A stretch of 64,000 nucleotides of DNA from Oxytricha trifallax (lineage: Eukaryota > Ciliophora > Spirotrichea > Sporadotrichida > Oxytrichidae), in the NCBI GenBank assembly GCA_000711775.1, contig ARYC01001151.1, forward strand, positions 45,844-109,843, in the 5' to 3' direction. This document shows positions 1 through 11,979 of the stretch, piece after piece. The translations under genes were made by a program, and so were the position numbers. Under the pieces are notes generated by a model, which had not been told where the DNA came from, did not search any database, and saw only the letters and a list, made by a program, of their open reading frames with translations. How positions within the stretch are numbered: the stretch's first letter is position 1; every line of letters begins with the position of its first letter.

Positions 1-650
1 GAATATCTTACAAGATGGTCAATCGTTTAAGTGAATGATTGCATTTAGTGTTCTATTTTATATGGCAAATTTAAATTATATACTTGATTAAATGGAGAGG
101 GCTTAAGATCAAAATAAAAGTTTCATTCACGCAGATGAAGCAGTATTCACTCTTAATACCTTTATATCAAGGTCTTGGTATAAAAGATATAGATCTATAG
201 AAGTATATGATTAAAAGATTAAGGTTTAAACCCATGATATTCTAAGTGGAATAAGTTAAGATGGTGGCCTGAGATCTATTTTATTTGCTCTTGTTCTATA
301 AAGACTATATAATATGTTTAGTTCTTGCAATAACTCAGAGACAAGTCGTCGACTAAGAGATGATTCTGTTCGTTTATAACTTTTCAGTTAATAAAAATAA
401 TGACTCAAGGAAGAATATGAAAGATCAAGTATAAAACTTGTACTTTATGTTCCTACAGTCCTCAGTTCAATTGAACTGAAATAGATTGGGGGTTTTTTGA
501 AAGGTTACGACTAGAAAATTCTACTCTCGACTTTATGCACGAATTGAAAATAAACAGCAGATTTTATTAGAGTGCTGCTAAAAGATTCAGCGATGATAAA
601 GCTAAAGTTTGCTCTAGAGAATGGAAATTTATTTGTAAATAAATAAGTCT
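1..650 (+). pseudogene. TBE 42-kDa transposase, C-terminal part (T1)
   Basis: Read with TAA/TAG as Gln, the segment from about 110 shows FIHADEAVFTLNTF, the first catalytic Asp region of TBE transposase, and SWYKRYRSIEVYD. The second catalytic region, FVDNFSVH in T5, reads FVYNFSV near 370-385, so Asp is Tyr. The C-terminal block around the catalytic Glu is frameshifted. The product would be the DDE transposase that cuts TBE ends; in Oxytricha TBE transposases are known to take part in genome rearrangement. This copy lacks a catalytic residue and its 5' end is outside the window. Confidence 0.8.
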
Positions 651-659
651 TAGATTTAA

Positions 660-2450
660 ACGAATGAATAAGCTCACGTTTTAAATTTGCCCTTATAGCT
701 ATTTGCTTTTCTTTTTTTCTTCCTCTTAATGCTTTTTTCTTCTAATGTTTCTTCTCTTCGTGCCTGCACCTGCATCTATGTTCATCTCATCTGGCTTTAT
801 AAATCTTTATAGATTCTCTTACTCAATTCAATCTTTACTAGAGACCTTCTATCTCTGTTTAATTTGCTGCGTAATTAAATCAAGTTATTAGCATGGCCTG
901 GTTTTTCTATAAAGTTAGAAGACTATGCTTACTTGAGAAAAATGGATGCTTCTGCACTTCCTACAGTCAGTAGTCACTGCTTTAAATTTCCCGTAATCTT
1001 TTTTTTTCTTCAAATTAGATGCTGTAGCATTTTTGTGAGCTTCTTAAATTACTTCATTTAAGTACTCAGGTGTTCTGACCAAGACCCCCCCCCTCCTACC
1101 CCCCCCTTAAACTGAGAATCTCATGACCTCTCACTTTTATTGTAATTTTTTCATGAAATTATTTTTACTCAAAATATATTTCTTATCCTGCGGGCAGATA
1201 TTACTATTATAAATATTTCTTGATTAGTTTTACTACGTCCGCCGACTAATTTGAGAACATGCTCCCATAGGGAATATTTATAATAAAATTAATTTTGACC
1301 ATAATCAGTAATAATATGATTTCATTGATAGACATAGATTTGAATTCAAAAATTTTAATAACTCAATAACTTTAACTCTCATATATATATATTAAAAAGT
1401 AATGTAATAATTTTTCCTATTATTTTTCACTTTTTTTAATTATAAATACTTTTTTTTATTATTATTACTTTATTTAGTTAATTACTAATAATATCTTATT
1501 CGTTTAGATTAGTTTATAGAAAAAGTTAAAGACAATTTATTATGTTTAGGATTACCATTAAAACATATAAATGAATAAAATACGATTTTATCACTATTTA
1601 ACTAAATAAAGTAATAATTATAAAAAAAATTATTTATAATTAAATAAAGTGAAAAATAATAGGAAAAATTATTACATTACTTTTTAATATGTATGAAAGT
1701 GGAATTGATTAAGTTATTAAAATTTTTGAATTCAAATATATGTCTATCAATGAAATCATATTATTACTCATGATAGTCAAAATTAATTATATTATAAATT
1801 TCCAATGGGAGAATGTTCTAAAATAAGTCGACAGACATAGTAGAACTAATCAAGAAATATTTATAATAGTAATATCTACCCGCAGGGCAAGATATTTATT
1901 TTGAGTAAAAATAAATTCATGAAAAAATTACAATAAAGGGTCATGAGATTCTTAGTTTGAGGGGGGTGGGGGTCTCGGTTTAGGGGGGTCTCGGCTGAGG
2001 GGGATGGGGGGTCTTGGTTAGAACACTCAGGTATCAAATTTTCAATAAATCCAAAGATAAAGTTTCTCTCTGGCAACTTATTAGAGGGCTGTAGCTATAA
2101 TGGAAGGTAGAGAGCTACATATGGATCACTCATATCATCCTCATATAGGTATGTCACTGATATTTCAGGGAAATAGGTTTTCAATCATCCTAATTTCATA
2201 AGACTTAAAAGCTTTTATCTTTTCACTCAGTAAGGTTTTTAAGAATGAGATTTTATTTCCCTCCTAAGTAGGCAAGAACAATACAACTTAGTTTCATATA
2301 TAAATCTTAGCTAAAAACATACCTTGTTATATAAAATATCTATTTAGGTCCTCTTAACTTCGAAATTTTTCTATTAATCTTGAGATTAAATTCTCTTAAT
2401 TTCATAATTCATAGACTCCATCTTGCTTCCTCTTTCTAGAAGTGTTAATG
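660..2450 (-). pseudogene. TBE 22-kDa ORF, interrupted (T1)
   Basis: Minus-strand sequence at 660-1071 and 2025-2450 aligns by eye with the 22-kDa ORF of T8 (45391-45969) and T6: the C-terminal Lys/Pro/Ala-rich tail lies near 700-780 and the N-terminal part near 2400-2440. The palindromic element at 1072-2024 splits it, with an 8-bp duplication of the target. Function of the 22-kDa TBE protein is unknown. Several frames are broken. Confidence 0.65.
1072..2024. repeat. Foldback element, CCCC-rich ends (family A)
   Basis: The two halves are near-perfect reverse complements around about 1560. The ends read GTTCTGACCAAGAC and GTCTTGGTTAGAAC, followed inward by C-runs. The flanks 1064-1071 and 2025-2032 are both ACTCAGGT, an 8-bp target duplication. 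About 160 bp in from each end is TACTACGTCC-GCCGACTA (or its complement), the core motif shared with the elements at 8728, 24838 and 27568. No supported gene inside. Confidence 0.85.
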
Positions 2451-2849
2451 AAATTAAAAATATGGATATCAATTCTAAGTTAATTAAAATCTTACTACCA
2501 AATAAGGAGGACCTACTCGAGGTCAACCTTGAAAAGATATGAGGAGAAGAGTTGAAAAACTTGCTATAAGTTTCACAGATTGATTTCCATTTTTATAAAT
2601 CTATCTCCATTAAATTGCTCCTAATATGTTTAATTATTTTAGGAGGTCCCCAAAAATAAGTTCGAATTTTGATTAGGAGGACATCCTAAAAACCCTTATC
2701 AAAAAAATGTCAACTTACAATCACTTATAGTAATTTCATTTTCTCACCTCTTAGATAGGAATCTACCAGAGTGTCTTATATTCTACTATTTTAGTTTATC
2801 TAGGTAGATTTTATAGTTATTATAATTAATTTTATGTCAGCAAACTAAA

Positions 2850-4130
2850 ATGGGCGCTAACCTTTTAAGAAGTGCGGTATTACTCGGGTAAAGTCAATCA
2901 AAATTATCATTCCAACAACCAAGAAAAGTATAGACCAGAGAGGCTTGTACTTAGTGGTAGCCTACTTATGACCACTTTGACCAATTTAGCCTTGAGATTT
3001 AAATATAAAGTGAGTCAGAGGTCATCGTTAAAGATGTGCTAATTGAGGAGGAGATTAAATTTCCCTTTATAGAGCATTAATTTTTACCAACTTAAGTTGA
3101 CTTTAATGCAAAGAATGCAATAAAGTTTTCACTTACAAGAGAAATTTGAGAGATATACACCACGATATGCCGAGGTTATATTTCAAGTGTTTAAAGAAGG
3201 ATGGCAAGTATATTTGTGAGATGCCATATTCTTATACAAGAGACCTCAAAGTTCACTTCAAAAAAAGCATAATCAAAGTTATTTTTATTCTTGAACCTAC
3301 AGGGATAAGATTCCTCTATAAAAGAAAATAAAGAAATTCTGCGAGCTACATATAGTTGAAGTAGAGAGTCTTTGAAATAATTAAAATCATGGTAAAAATT
3401 GAGGAGATAAAGATTCTTATCTTAAAAATTAATGACATAGATTCTTGCCTTGAAAATTATCTCACTCTAGAGGATAAATAGAGAAGATATTCATTACTGG
3501 TTACTAATAAGCTTGCAATATATATCCTTTCAATTATTTCTTTTCTGATGACAAGTTCCAAATAGGATTCGCAACTATTATTATGCTCTTTAAAAGGCAA
3601 AGTTCATTAAGTGTAAACATATAGTCTAAATTGATGCTATTATACTTGATAAAGATCATGTAACTTCAGGACTCCTTTACTAGAAAGACTTACAGAGATT
3701 TCTCATCTTAAAATAAATGTCAGAAATAGATTAGCTAGATATTTTAGCAGATAGTTGAATAAATCGAAGAGCTTCACAGTTTGATTATGTTCATATAGAC
3801 TTAAAGCCTGAGAACATCATGATGAACTTTCAGCCTCTTAGAGTTTATATTATTGATTTCTACAAAGCTCAAAGAGTGCTAGCTTATACATTAGGAAATG
3901 TATTAGGTCCCTGGATATTTCCCAGAGAAGGGAAAATGGAAAGACGAGAAACTATGGGAGAAATTAGCTCTAGCAGCAATAATAATAGAGAGATAGGCAA
4001 GAAGCGATTACTTTAGCTGCAAGAATGAAAGAGATTCTAATTAAAGAATCAAACAATATCTCGATAAAAAATAAGAATAAATATGGGTCTAAGAGAGTTT
4101 GCATACTCAGAAATAATCAAGCCAAATAAT
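2850..4130 (+). pseudogene. TBE 57-kDa zinc-finger/kinase ORF (T1)
   Basis: Starts with ATG giving MGANLLRSAVLLGQ, close to MSANILRKTTALP in T8. A C2H2-like block lies near 3100-3270 and a kinase-like block near 3600-3950. The catalytic loop at about 3790-3820 reads VHIDLKPENIM where the intact T8 copy has VHRDLKPENIM, so the HRD Arg is lost. DFN in place of DFG also occurs in this family. Frame breaks are frequent. Ends shortly before the right terminus of T1. Confidence 0.75.
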
Positions 4131-4385
4131 TAAATCGATGCTAAGATAGATAGAACAAATCGCAACTTAGAAAGATAAAATTTAGAGAACTGCCACATAA
4201 CTCTATGCTTATGTTTGTGTGAAATATTTTAAAAACTCAATCGTTATAGTTACTTAAATTACCAATACTAAAACATTAAACCCCTAAATCAACTTTAACA
4301 AAACCGTAATATAAGCATGCACTAATAGACTACTTTTATCAATCAAAAACTCAATTAAAAAACTTCAGGGGTATTGGGGGTTTTG

Positions 4386-5586
4386 ATTGCAATATAATAT
4401 TCCTCTACAATTCAACTTATACAACAATCTCCCAAGGAAATATCTCAAGCTTTAAAATCAGATATCGTGAATTCTGTGAGAAGTCATATTCTTATCCACG
4501 AGACCTTAAAGTGCACTAAAAGAATAAGTCAATAAAAGTCCTGTGCTTATTGATGTACCTACAGGAAAAAAGACTTCTTGAAATATTAAGAAATCCTATA
4601 TAGTATCTTAGAAAAGAGTTACTGAAGTAATTAAAAATGAGAAAAAAAACGTCAAAAACTTTCGAGTTCTGATTTATTGAAAGAGATTCTGCCTTAAAAG
4701 CTAACTTACTCTTGTCTAATATGTTGACTAATATGTCAATAAAATATATCCTTTCAATTACTTCATTGGAGATGACAACTTCTTAATGGAGCTAGAAAAT
4801 TTATATTTCTTTCTTTAATAGGCAAAGTTTAGAGAGTGCAATCATATTATTTATATAGATCCTTTGTTAATTGGAAAAAATCATGTATCATTTAAACTTT
4901 TTCTCCTAGAATAGAGCAACAGAAATTTTATACTTGATACATCTGTAAAAGATAATTTGCTAAATCATGCATAAATATTGAGAAAAGCTTCACAAGCTAA
5001 GTTATGTTCTTAGAGACTTAATGCTTTAAGATGATGAATTGCAACCTTACAGAGTTTATATTAATGATTTTAACAGAGCTCTAAGAGTACAATCCTCTCC
5101 TCTGCATAAGAAAATATATAAAGTACTCCTGCTTATATTCTAGTGAGAGAAAAGATTAGTGATACCGAAACAATTCATGGGATATCTGGGCTCTATCAGT
5201 AATGATAATAAAGAGTGACATGCCTAGAAATGATTACTTTATCTGCAAAGGTTATCGAGATTCTATGCAGAGAATCAAACAATATTTAGATTAAAAAAAA
5301 TATTTGTAAAGGCCTAAGAAAGCTCGCATATTTAATTATCATCAAGCCAAAACAATAGGATAAATCTATTAAAGAAACAATAAAAATCAACTTTAGAAAC
5401 ATAAAATTGAGAGAAATACCATACACGCTAAGCTTATGTTTGCAAGATATACTAAGAAAATTACTAATATTTAAAGTATTTATCCCTCCGTAAATTACAT
5501 GAATGTTATATTAAAATATTAACTTTACAGTCTATATTTATCAATAAAAAATTAAATCAAAAAACTGAATGGTTTGTGGGGTTTTG
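4386..5586 (+). mobile_element. TBE transposon T2, 3' part
   Basis: Starts right after T1 in mid zinc-finger of the 57-kDa ORF (EFCEKSYSYPRDLKVH near 4465-4520), continues through a decayed kinase (ending near 5100 with DFNRALRV) and finishes in a degenerate right terminus, TTTGTGGGGTTTTG, followed by AAT. The 5' half must lie left of T1, outside the window, so T1 jumped into T2. The ORF has many frame breaks. Confidence 0.75.
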
Positions 5587-5597
5587 AATACACAAAG

Positions 5598-6836
5598 TCT
5601 TTCTTTTAAGCACAATTCAATGTATTCTTAATTTTCTGTTTCACTTTCCTATTTGAGATAATGTACTCATTTACTAATGTGGATAGAAAATCAGATCCTC
5701 CTGTAGATTAAAGAAATATTTATGTCTTTTGCTTATTAAAGTCATTGGCAACAATTGTTTTAACTTACTTCCTTATCTACGAAACTAAGCAAGCTCTAAA
5801 ATAAGAAAACTATTTCAAGGAAATTTGGAACTTTTTCGATTATATGCTGATTCTTACTTACATCGGATATATAATTTTAGAGATTTTCACACCTTTCAAT
5901 GATTCTGTAATTATCATTAGACTACTAATAGTTTTCTTATCATTTTTGAAGGTAAACTTCTTTTTGAGAATTTACGATGGCTTCAGTTTCTTGGTTTCTA
6001 TGATGGCTGCTGTATTTGTAGACCTAAAATACTTTATAGGCTTTTTCTTGATATTTATACTTGAATTTGGCATAGTTTTTGCTATTCTATTTGACGCTAC
6101 AGCAATCGAAGAATATCAAGGAATCGGAATCAGCGCTTACATGATGATGGCCTTTAGAACTTCATCTGGAGACTTTAATGTTGACTCATACAAAGATTAA
6201 TCTTCAACTTTAGTAGTAATCTCATGGTTAGCTTGGATTGTAGCTGTGATGTTACTTAATGTAATGTTCATGAATTTTATCATAGCAGTTATTTCTGAAT
6301 CTTACGAAAAAGTTATGTAAAAGCTTGTTGCTGAAAACTATAGAGTCAAAGTCTAAATGATTGTAGAAAGAGAACTCTAATTTAGTGATGAAGAACTTAA
6401 GTCAACCAAGCTATTTCCAAAGTATATGCTTTTAAGAAGACCTGTCTCAAGTGATTCGAATGAATAAGGTGAATGGCAGGGTTTTGTTAAAGATATTAAG
6501 TAATCTATAAGAACAGTGGCTGCCAAGCAAAAAACTGAAATTATAGCAAGCTTGAAGTCTCAAAACAATAATACTAAATCTTTTGACCTAGGCATTAAGT
6601 CTCTTGAAAAAAGATTTGGATAAATTGATTCTAATCTTAAGTCTAATGATGAAAACATCAAAGTTTAAGATCAAAGCATTAAATAACTTGTAACATCTCA
6701 AAAAGAGCTTGTTACATCTCAAAATGAAAAATTTAATGAATTAGAAAAAAGCATTACCAATTTAAATAATAAGATTTAAGTTCTCGGAGCTACTATACAT
6801 ACGGATAACCCACTGGGTGGTTAATAAATCCTTTGT
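5598..6836 (+). CDS. Polycystin/TRP-like cation channel, C-terminal MDS
   Basis: With TAA/TAG as Gln the frame is open from just after T2 to about 6836, some 410 codons. It contains hydrophobic helices (NVFLIFCFTFLFEIMYSF, then IYVFCLLKSLATIVLTYFL, then YMLILTYIGYIILEIF), a pore-like stretch around AFRTSSGDFNVD and the last helix VMLLNVMFMNFIIAVISESY, the usual end of a polycystin/TRP channel domain. A Gln/Lys/Asn-rich cytoplasmic tail with coiled-coil character (repeated SLKSQ, LEKRF, LVTSQKE) follows. I see no N-terminal start here, so this is one MDS of a larger gene; the rest lies outside or elsewhere. The 3' boundary is uncertain: the frame stays open into AT-rich DNA beyond GGQQ. It may be a paralogue of the gene at 36056-43240, whose last MDS stops at a first helix. 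Confidence 0.8.
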
Positions 6837-7016
6837 TAATTGATATCTTACTTCCTAAGTATTCCCAGACTTTTAATTAGTTTAAAAGATGTTTTTTTTT
6901 TTAAAAATATAATTATAAGGAATTTTCACTAAAATAAAAGAATTGCAGAAATTAGAGATATTTACAATACGTCAGGTTAAAATTAACAATGAATTATTTT
7001 ATATAACTAAGTTTGC
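6837..7016. other. AT-rich spacer between convergent genes
   Basis: Runs of T and A separate the 3' end of the channel MDS from the 3' end of the minus-strand gene. It may hold the channel's 3' untranslated region or the start of an IES. No pointer could be fixed. Confidence 0.4.
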
Positions 7017-7701
7017 TCATTTACAAAAGTGTTCCTTCATTTTTGAATATTAAGTTCCTTATTATATACTTTCCATGTTCCTTTTGTCTGGGCACTTCTT
7101 TTGAGATATTATTAATTCATCCTGGATTCTAGAATTCTCTGAGGGAGCTATCATCACAGTCTCAGCTCTGTGAAAGAACATGATAACTTTGACATTACTT
7201 TTTTAGCGGTAATGCATTTTAAAACAATTTGAAGAATAGAAGCGACATCCTTAATGTATTATACCTGACTTGCTAAACTTCAACCAAATGCTCTCTTCAA
7301 TTTCCTAGTATCCATACTTCTTTATGGATTTCAGTGTCAATTATTTGAGAGCTCTGATAGTGAGGCATATTAAAAAATTAAAATTCTTCTCTTTTGATTC
7401 GATCTTGCTTGTCACTTATCAAGCAAATCCTTCAAAAATCTCAAATTTATAATCGCTGAACTTACCATTATATCTGAAGAAGGTAATCGAATCATACTTT
7501 AAGTTTAATAGAAAACCTAAAATCTTGTCATCTTCTAACATCTAAATATTATTTAATAATTTGAAATTAACTTACAGATTTGAAGAATTTTTTTATCAAT
7601 TGTTCTGAATCCTGAGTATATTTATGAGTCTCTTTTTGTAATTCGTGAATTAAGTCACACACTTTACTGATCCAGAATTTAATTTAAAAAATCTTTTTCA
7701 T
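7017..7701 (-). CDS. Small unknown protein, one intron, one in-frame TGA
   Basis: On the minus strand ATG (7699-7701) opens MKKIFQIKFWISKVCDLIHE. The first exon ends at FFKS, then a 34-nt intron (7542-7575) with GTAAGT at its 5' end and TTTAG at its 3' end, then MLEDDKILGFLLNLKYDS. The frame ends at TGA 7017-7019 after KMKEHFCK. Joined length is 217 codons and the phase is kept. A single TGA at 7419-7421 interrupts it (IFEGFA, TGA, QVTSKIES), although coding texture is good on both sides. The first exon is charged and helical; no domain was recognised. Either the copy is a recent pseudogene, or a short IES or sequence error hides there. Confidence 0.6.
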
Positions 7702-8727
7702 AAATTTTAAAAGCAAAAATTTTAGTGAAAATCACTGTTTTAAAAAATTGAGTAATATATCGCTATACTTAAAAATCACTTGCAATTATATCATATGATC
7801 ATTTTAATATATAGTAATGAGTTTTCTTAAAGGTTAGGTCTGTGAGGGAGAAAATGTAATTTAAACTTCAATAATCTAGATGTAAAATTTACAATTAAAG
7901 TATGAAAAGTTATTGTTCACCATTTAATGCTTATAATTAAACTTCATAAAGATTCTATAGCTGAAAAAAATGAGAAGATACAATGGGTACCTGTTATTGA
8001 GAAGGGGGCCCTACTCAAAATCCCAAATCCTTTTATGAGTTTTATTATATGTTTGATTGATGAGGGAAATGTTGGGAATAGGGTTTTTTTTATTAGTTTC
8101 ATTTTGTTGTTAGAATCAATGTAATTTATTATTATCATGGTAGATATCTTAATTTTAATATTAAAAATCTACAATAGATCTACACAATGTGTTGAAGATA
8201 TTATCCACTAGGATAATACATTAATTATTTGCCTTGCTTATTCAACTGAAAAACTAAGATTTTATTAAAAATCACTCTATTTTTAAAAATCTTTTGTGCC
8301 AATATAGTCATATATATATAGAACATGATTGCAATTAAGTTTTGAATCAGATGGAACTAATTAATTAAAGCCTCATTATTTTAAACTAGACACTTATTAA
8401 GTTTTGGTATTGATAAATAGGGATCATTTAATTATAAAAGTAATTTAGTACCAATATTAATAATTTTAGCAAATTAAGTACTAATTTAATGGAGAATTTA
8501 AGAGATTAAAATGAAAATCCATTACTAAAACATATTACACTTTTTGCAAATTTTCTCCATTTATCTTATAGGGTTGACCATTTAATAAAATGCCCATATT
8601 AAATAGGCGTTTAAAGTTTTTCCTGAAATGATAATTACAAGATTTAAGATTGATTTCCATTTAAGAAATAAACATGACATAATTAAGGCTATTAAACATC
8701 TTATAATCTCACTTTTTATGCATATTT
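7702..8727. other. AT-rich region with traces of TBE T3
   Basis: Mostly low-complexity AT. Around 8380-8560 the text (AAATTAAGTACTAATTTAATGG and neighbours) resembles the intergenic stretch between the 22-kDa and 57-kDa ORFs in T5 and T9, suggesting the body of a decayed TBE whose right terminus is at 10186-10253. No coding segment could be supported. Confidence 0.35.
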
Positions 8728-9806
8728 GTTCACCCCGAGGTACCCCCCCCACTCCTCCCAGTCCCTAAACCGAGGTACCTCCCCCCACCCCTCCCCCCAC
8801 CTCAAAAATGAAGTCCCCCAAATATAACCCACTTTATATGAGAAATCATATTCCCAAGGAATGAATCGACTCTCTTCATGACATCTCACTCTCATAACAA
8901 TATTTTTATATAAAATGACATAATTTTTCAAAATTATCTATTATCTTTTTAATTGCTGTTTTGAAGTTATTTTGAATTTGCCAACTGTCACTACGTCCAT
9001 CGACTATTTAAGACTTATACTGCCATAGGAAAATATATTTCAATTAAGTTTACATTTTCTATATTTATTGCATATTTTATTGATGCAATAAAGCTATGCA
9101 CATAAAAATTCCAAAAATCTTCGTCAGCCTAAATCATCTCATTTCGATTTAAATATAAAAATTAACATGAGTAAATATTTTTTAAAAAATCATTTACTGT
9201 CTTAAATAAATATTATTTTATAATAAAAAATTTTAATGATTATGCTATGATTTAACAAATTGAAAATAAAAATAAATTAACAAACATTATTATTTTTTAT
9301 TTATATTTAACTATATTATGAATTTTATTTAAGACAGTAAATGAATTTTTAAATAAAAATTTACTCATGTTAATTTTTATATTTAAATCGAAATGAGATG
9401 ATTTAGGCTGAAGAAGATTTTTGGAATTTTTATGTGCATAGCTTTATTGCATCAATAAAATATGCAATAAATATAGAAAATGTAAACTTAATTGAAATAT
9501 ATTTTCCTATGGCAGTATAAGTCTTAAATAGTCGATGGACGTAGTGACAGTTGGCAAATTCAAAATAACTTCAAAACAGCAATTAAAAAGATAATAGATA
9601 ATTTTGAAAAATTATGTCATTTTATATAAAAATATTGTTATGAGAGTGAGATGTCATGAAGAGAGTCGATTCATTCCTTGGGAATATGATTTCTCATATA
9701 AAGTGGGTTATATTTGGGGGACTTCATTTTTGAGGTGGGGGGAGGGGTGGGGGGGGTAACTCGGTTTAGGGACTGGGAGGAGTGGGGGGGGTACCTCGGG
9801 GTGAAC
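8728..9806. repeat. Foldback element (family A), 1.08 kb
   Basis: Near-perfect palindrome centred near 9270. Ends are GTTCACCCCGAGG and CCTCGGGGTGAAC with long C/G runs just inside. Flanks are GCATATTT (8720-8727) and ACATATTT (9807-9814), an 8-bp duplication with one mismatch. Both arms hold the core CACTACGTCCATCGACTATT (8989 region and its complement near 9525-9545). No gene inside. Confidence 0.85.
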
Positions 9807-10185
9807 ACATATTTATTACTTAAATTTACTAAAGGTCCCAAACTCTTTTATATTTTTAAAATGGTAAAAATTACTCAAGCTAAAAGACATTAATGTGTTT
9901 AATCGAATATTAAATTTTTTATAATAAAATTTTCAAAAAATATGAGCTTAAATGCCATAATATTATGAAACAATGTACTCATCTAACTTCATAAAAATGA
10001 TAAAATATTTAAAAAAATGGAAAGTAGAAAAAATAATTTAAGACCAGCTTAACTCTTATTAATAAAATATGCTATGATTTATAGATTGAAATGAAAACAT
10101 ATAAGTGAATTTAAAGAAGTCGATCATAAAAATTTTCACATTTTCATAATTAAATGAAAGTTATTTTGATGAAACCAAATAAACC

Positions 10186-10253
10186 CTAATACCCAACATT
10201 ACCCTCATCAATCAAATCACATATAAACTACTTAACGGGTTTTGAGATTTTGA
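10186..10253 (+). repeat. Right inverted terminus of decayed TBE T3
   Basis: The string CAATCAAATCACATATAAAC followed by ACGGGTTTTGAGATTTTG matches the TBE terminal pattern (compare 33210-33272). The C4A4 tract is eroded. A candidate MDS on the minus strand starts immediately after it. Confidence 0.6.
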
Positions 10254-10459
10254 CTCTAAAGGGAAATAATTTTCTGTTTTCTATTATTAAAGGGCATGAA
10301 AGGTTGAGTTGGAAATATTTAGGTTAAGAATTTACAACTGTGGGATTAACTCTTTGCCATTCTTTCGTTGCAGTTGTTTATGGGGAAATTTTTCAAACTT
10401 GATATTGAGAAACATCTTGATTTATGATATTGTTTTGTTAAATTATGGAGTAATGCCAT
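10254..10459 (-). CDS. Candidate MDS of an unknown gene
   Basis: Minus-strand frame from ATG 10457-10459 reads MALLHNLTKQYHKSRCFSIS and continues with Gln codons TAA and TAG to the edge of the T3 terminus without a stop. It is rich in Asn, Ser, Cys and Gln and not AT-monotonous, unlike its surroundings. It abuts a TBE end exactly, as expected if a TBE had inserted in a gene. No family recognised; no pointer confirmed. Confidence 0.4.
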
Positions 10460-10480
10460 TACTCAAGACTTCTCTCTAGG

Positions 10481-11979
10481 TCTTCAACTTTTCTTTTTAT
10501 ATTATTAAGCATCCATTGAATACGCTACCTTTTTGTTTATAATAATTAATTAATACTTTATGTAAAAAATATTAGGAACATTCATACGGAGCCTGTTTGT
10601 TAAAATGCTGGCACCATAATCCTTAGTAGTTTTATAATTTAAAAATTCAATTTTAAACACAGCCAATTATGAAAATGATTAGATAATTATGGAGGTAGAT
10701 CAGGACTATTAATATTATTTCTCCTTTTATTTTTATTTTTAGTTTCTTATTAACTATCTATTTAATAAGATTTCAAGCTAAGACAACGAAATTTAATCAT
10801 CTCAAAAGATGATTATCTAATTTATAGAAGAGTACAGACTTGAAAATCAGAAAACTTAAGCTCTTCTTTAATCTTTATAAAAACCATAATAATGATATAA
10901 TAATAAATATGATAAATCCAAAAGAGCAATTTTTTTTAGAAACAGCAGATTAAATCCTTATGAGCATTTATTTTTTTGATTGCTTCTTTTAAATAACTTA
11001 TTTTATTTTACATTAATTTCATTGAATCAAAACTTTTACAAGATTAGATAAATTTGTCAAATAAATGAGGTTATCAAAAAATAAATTATGTAGCTTGTAA
11101 TTTTATTAATTTGTTTTCCTTCAATTTTATTTAATTTGAGATTTTATATTTTGTAATACCTAAAAATAAAGGTAACCTTTTCCAACAAATAGCATATCTT
11201 TTTACTCAAATACATTAAGTTTTATTATAAAATATTTAGATATTATTGCTGTATTTACAACAACTACAGCTTGTAAGTGTCGCAAAATGTCAAGTATAAA
11301 AAACGTGTTTTAATTAGATTACATTAATTACATATAAACATCCAAATAAATATTACTTTTTTTAATGACTATTATTTCAATATAAAAAAAGTTTTGATTT
11401 AGAATATTTGTAAATTTATATAAATTCTTTCATTCTAATTAAAATTATCAAAAGATTTAAAAAACCTAGATGATAAAAATAGATTATATATACATAATAT
11501 CTATTTTCCTATAAGTATATTTTTAATTCATATTTTTTTTTACAAATGCAAAAAAATAATTTAAATTCTTTCAACAATGATTAAAAAAAGTTATAATCAA
11601 ATATTAATTGAATAATAGTTTTAATTTAATGAAATATTTGATCATTAACCAACATTAAAAAAATATAATGATTAAAAAAAATTAAATAATTAATAAATCT
11701 ATTTATAATAAAAATACATAATTGAAACATTCTAAAAACACTTTTATCTCTAAGAATTTTTCGGTTTAATTAGTTATTAAGAATTCTCTAGTAATTTTAT
11801 TAAATTAATAGTATATTTAAGTTTTTTTCGTTTTTTTCACAAATAAAATCTAGTTTCATGTTCCAATTATATAGATATCTGCGTTATATGAGCTCTAAAT
11901 TTAGCAAACATAATATGCTTGAATACTTATTAATGCAAAGTAGATTTTTCGTGGAAATTTACTATCAAATTTTCATAAA
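10481..11979. other. AT-rich, no supported gene
   Basis: Long A- and T-runs, no inverted repeat of note, no coding texture on either strand. Probably IES or intergenic germline DNA. Confidence 0.5.

Larger units (their letters stand above)
1..4385 (+). mobile_element. TBE transposon T1, left end outside window
   Basis: The order transposase (+), 22-kDa ORF (-), 57-kDa ORF (+), then a degenerate right inverted terminus rich in GGGG/TTTT is the TBE layout seen complete at 44119-48098. The right terminus ends at 4385 and is followed by ATT, a TBE-type 3-bp target site. T1 sits inside another TBE (T2): the 57-kDa sequence of T2 starts directly after T1. All three T1 genes carry frame breaks, so it is a dead copy. 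A palindromic element is inserted at 1072-2024. Confidence 0.85.
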
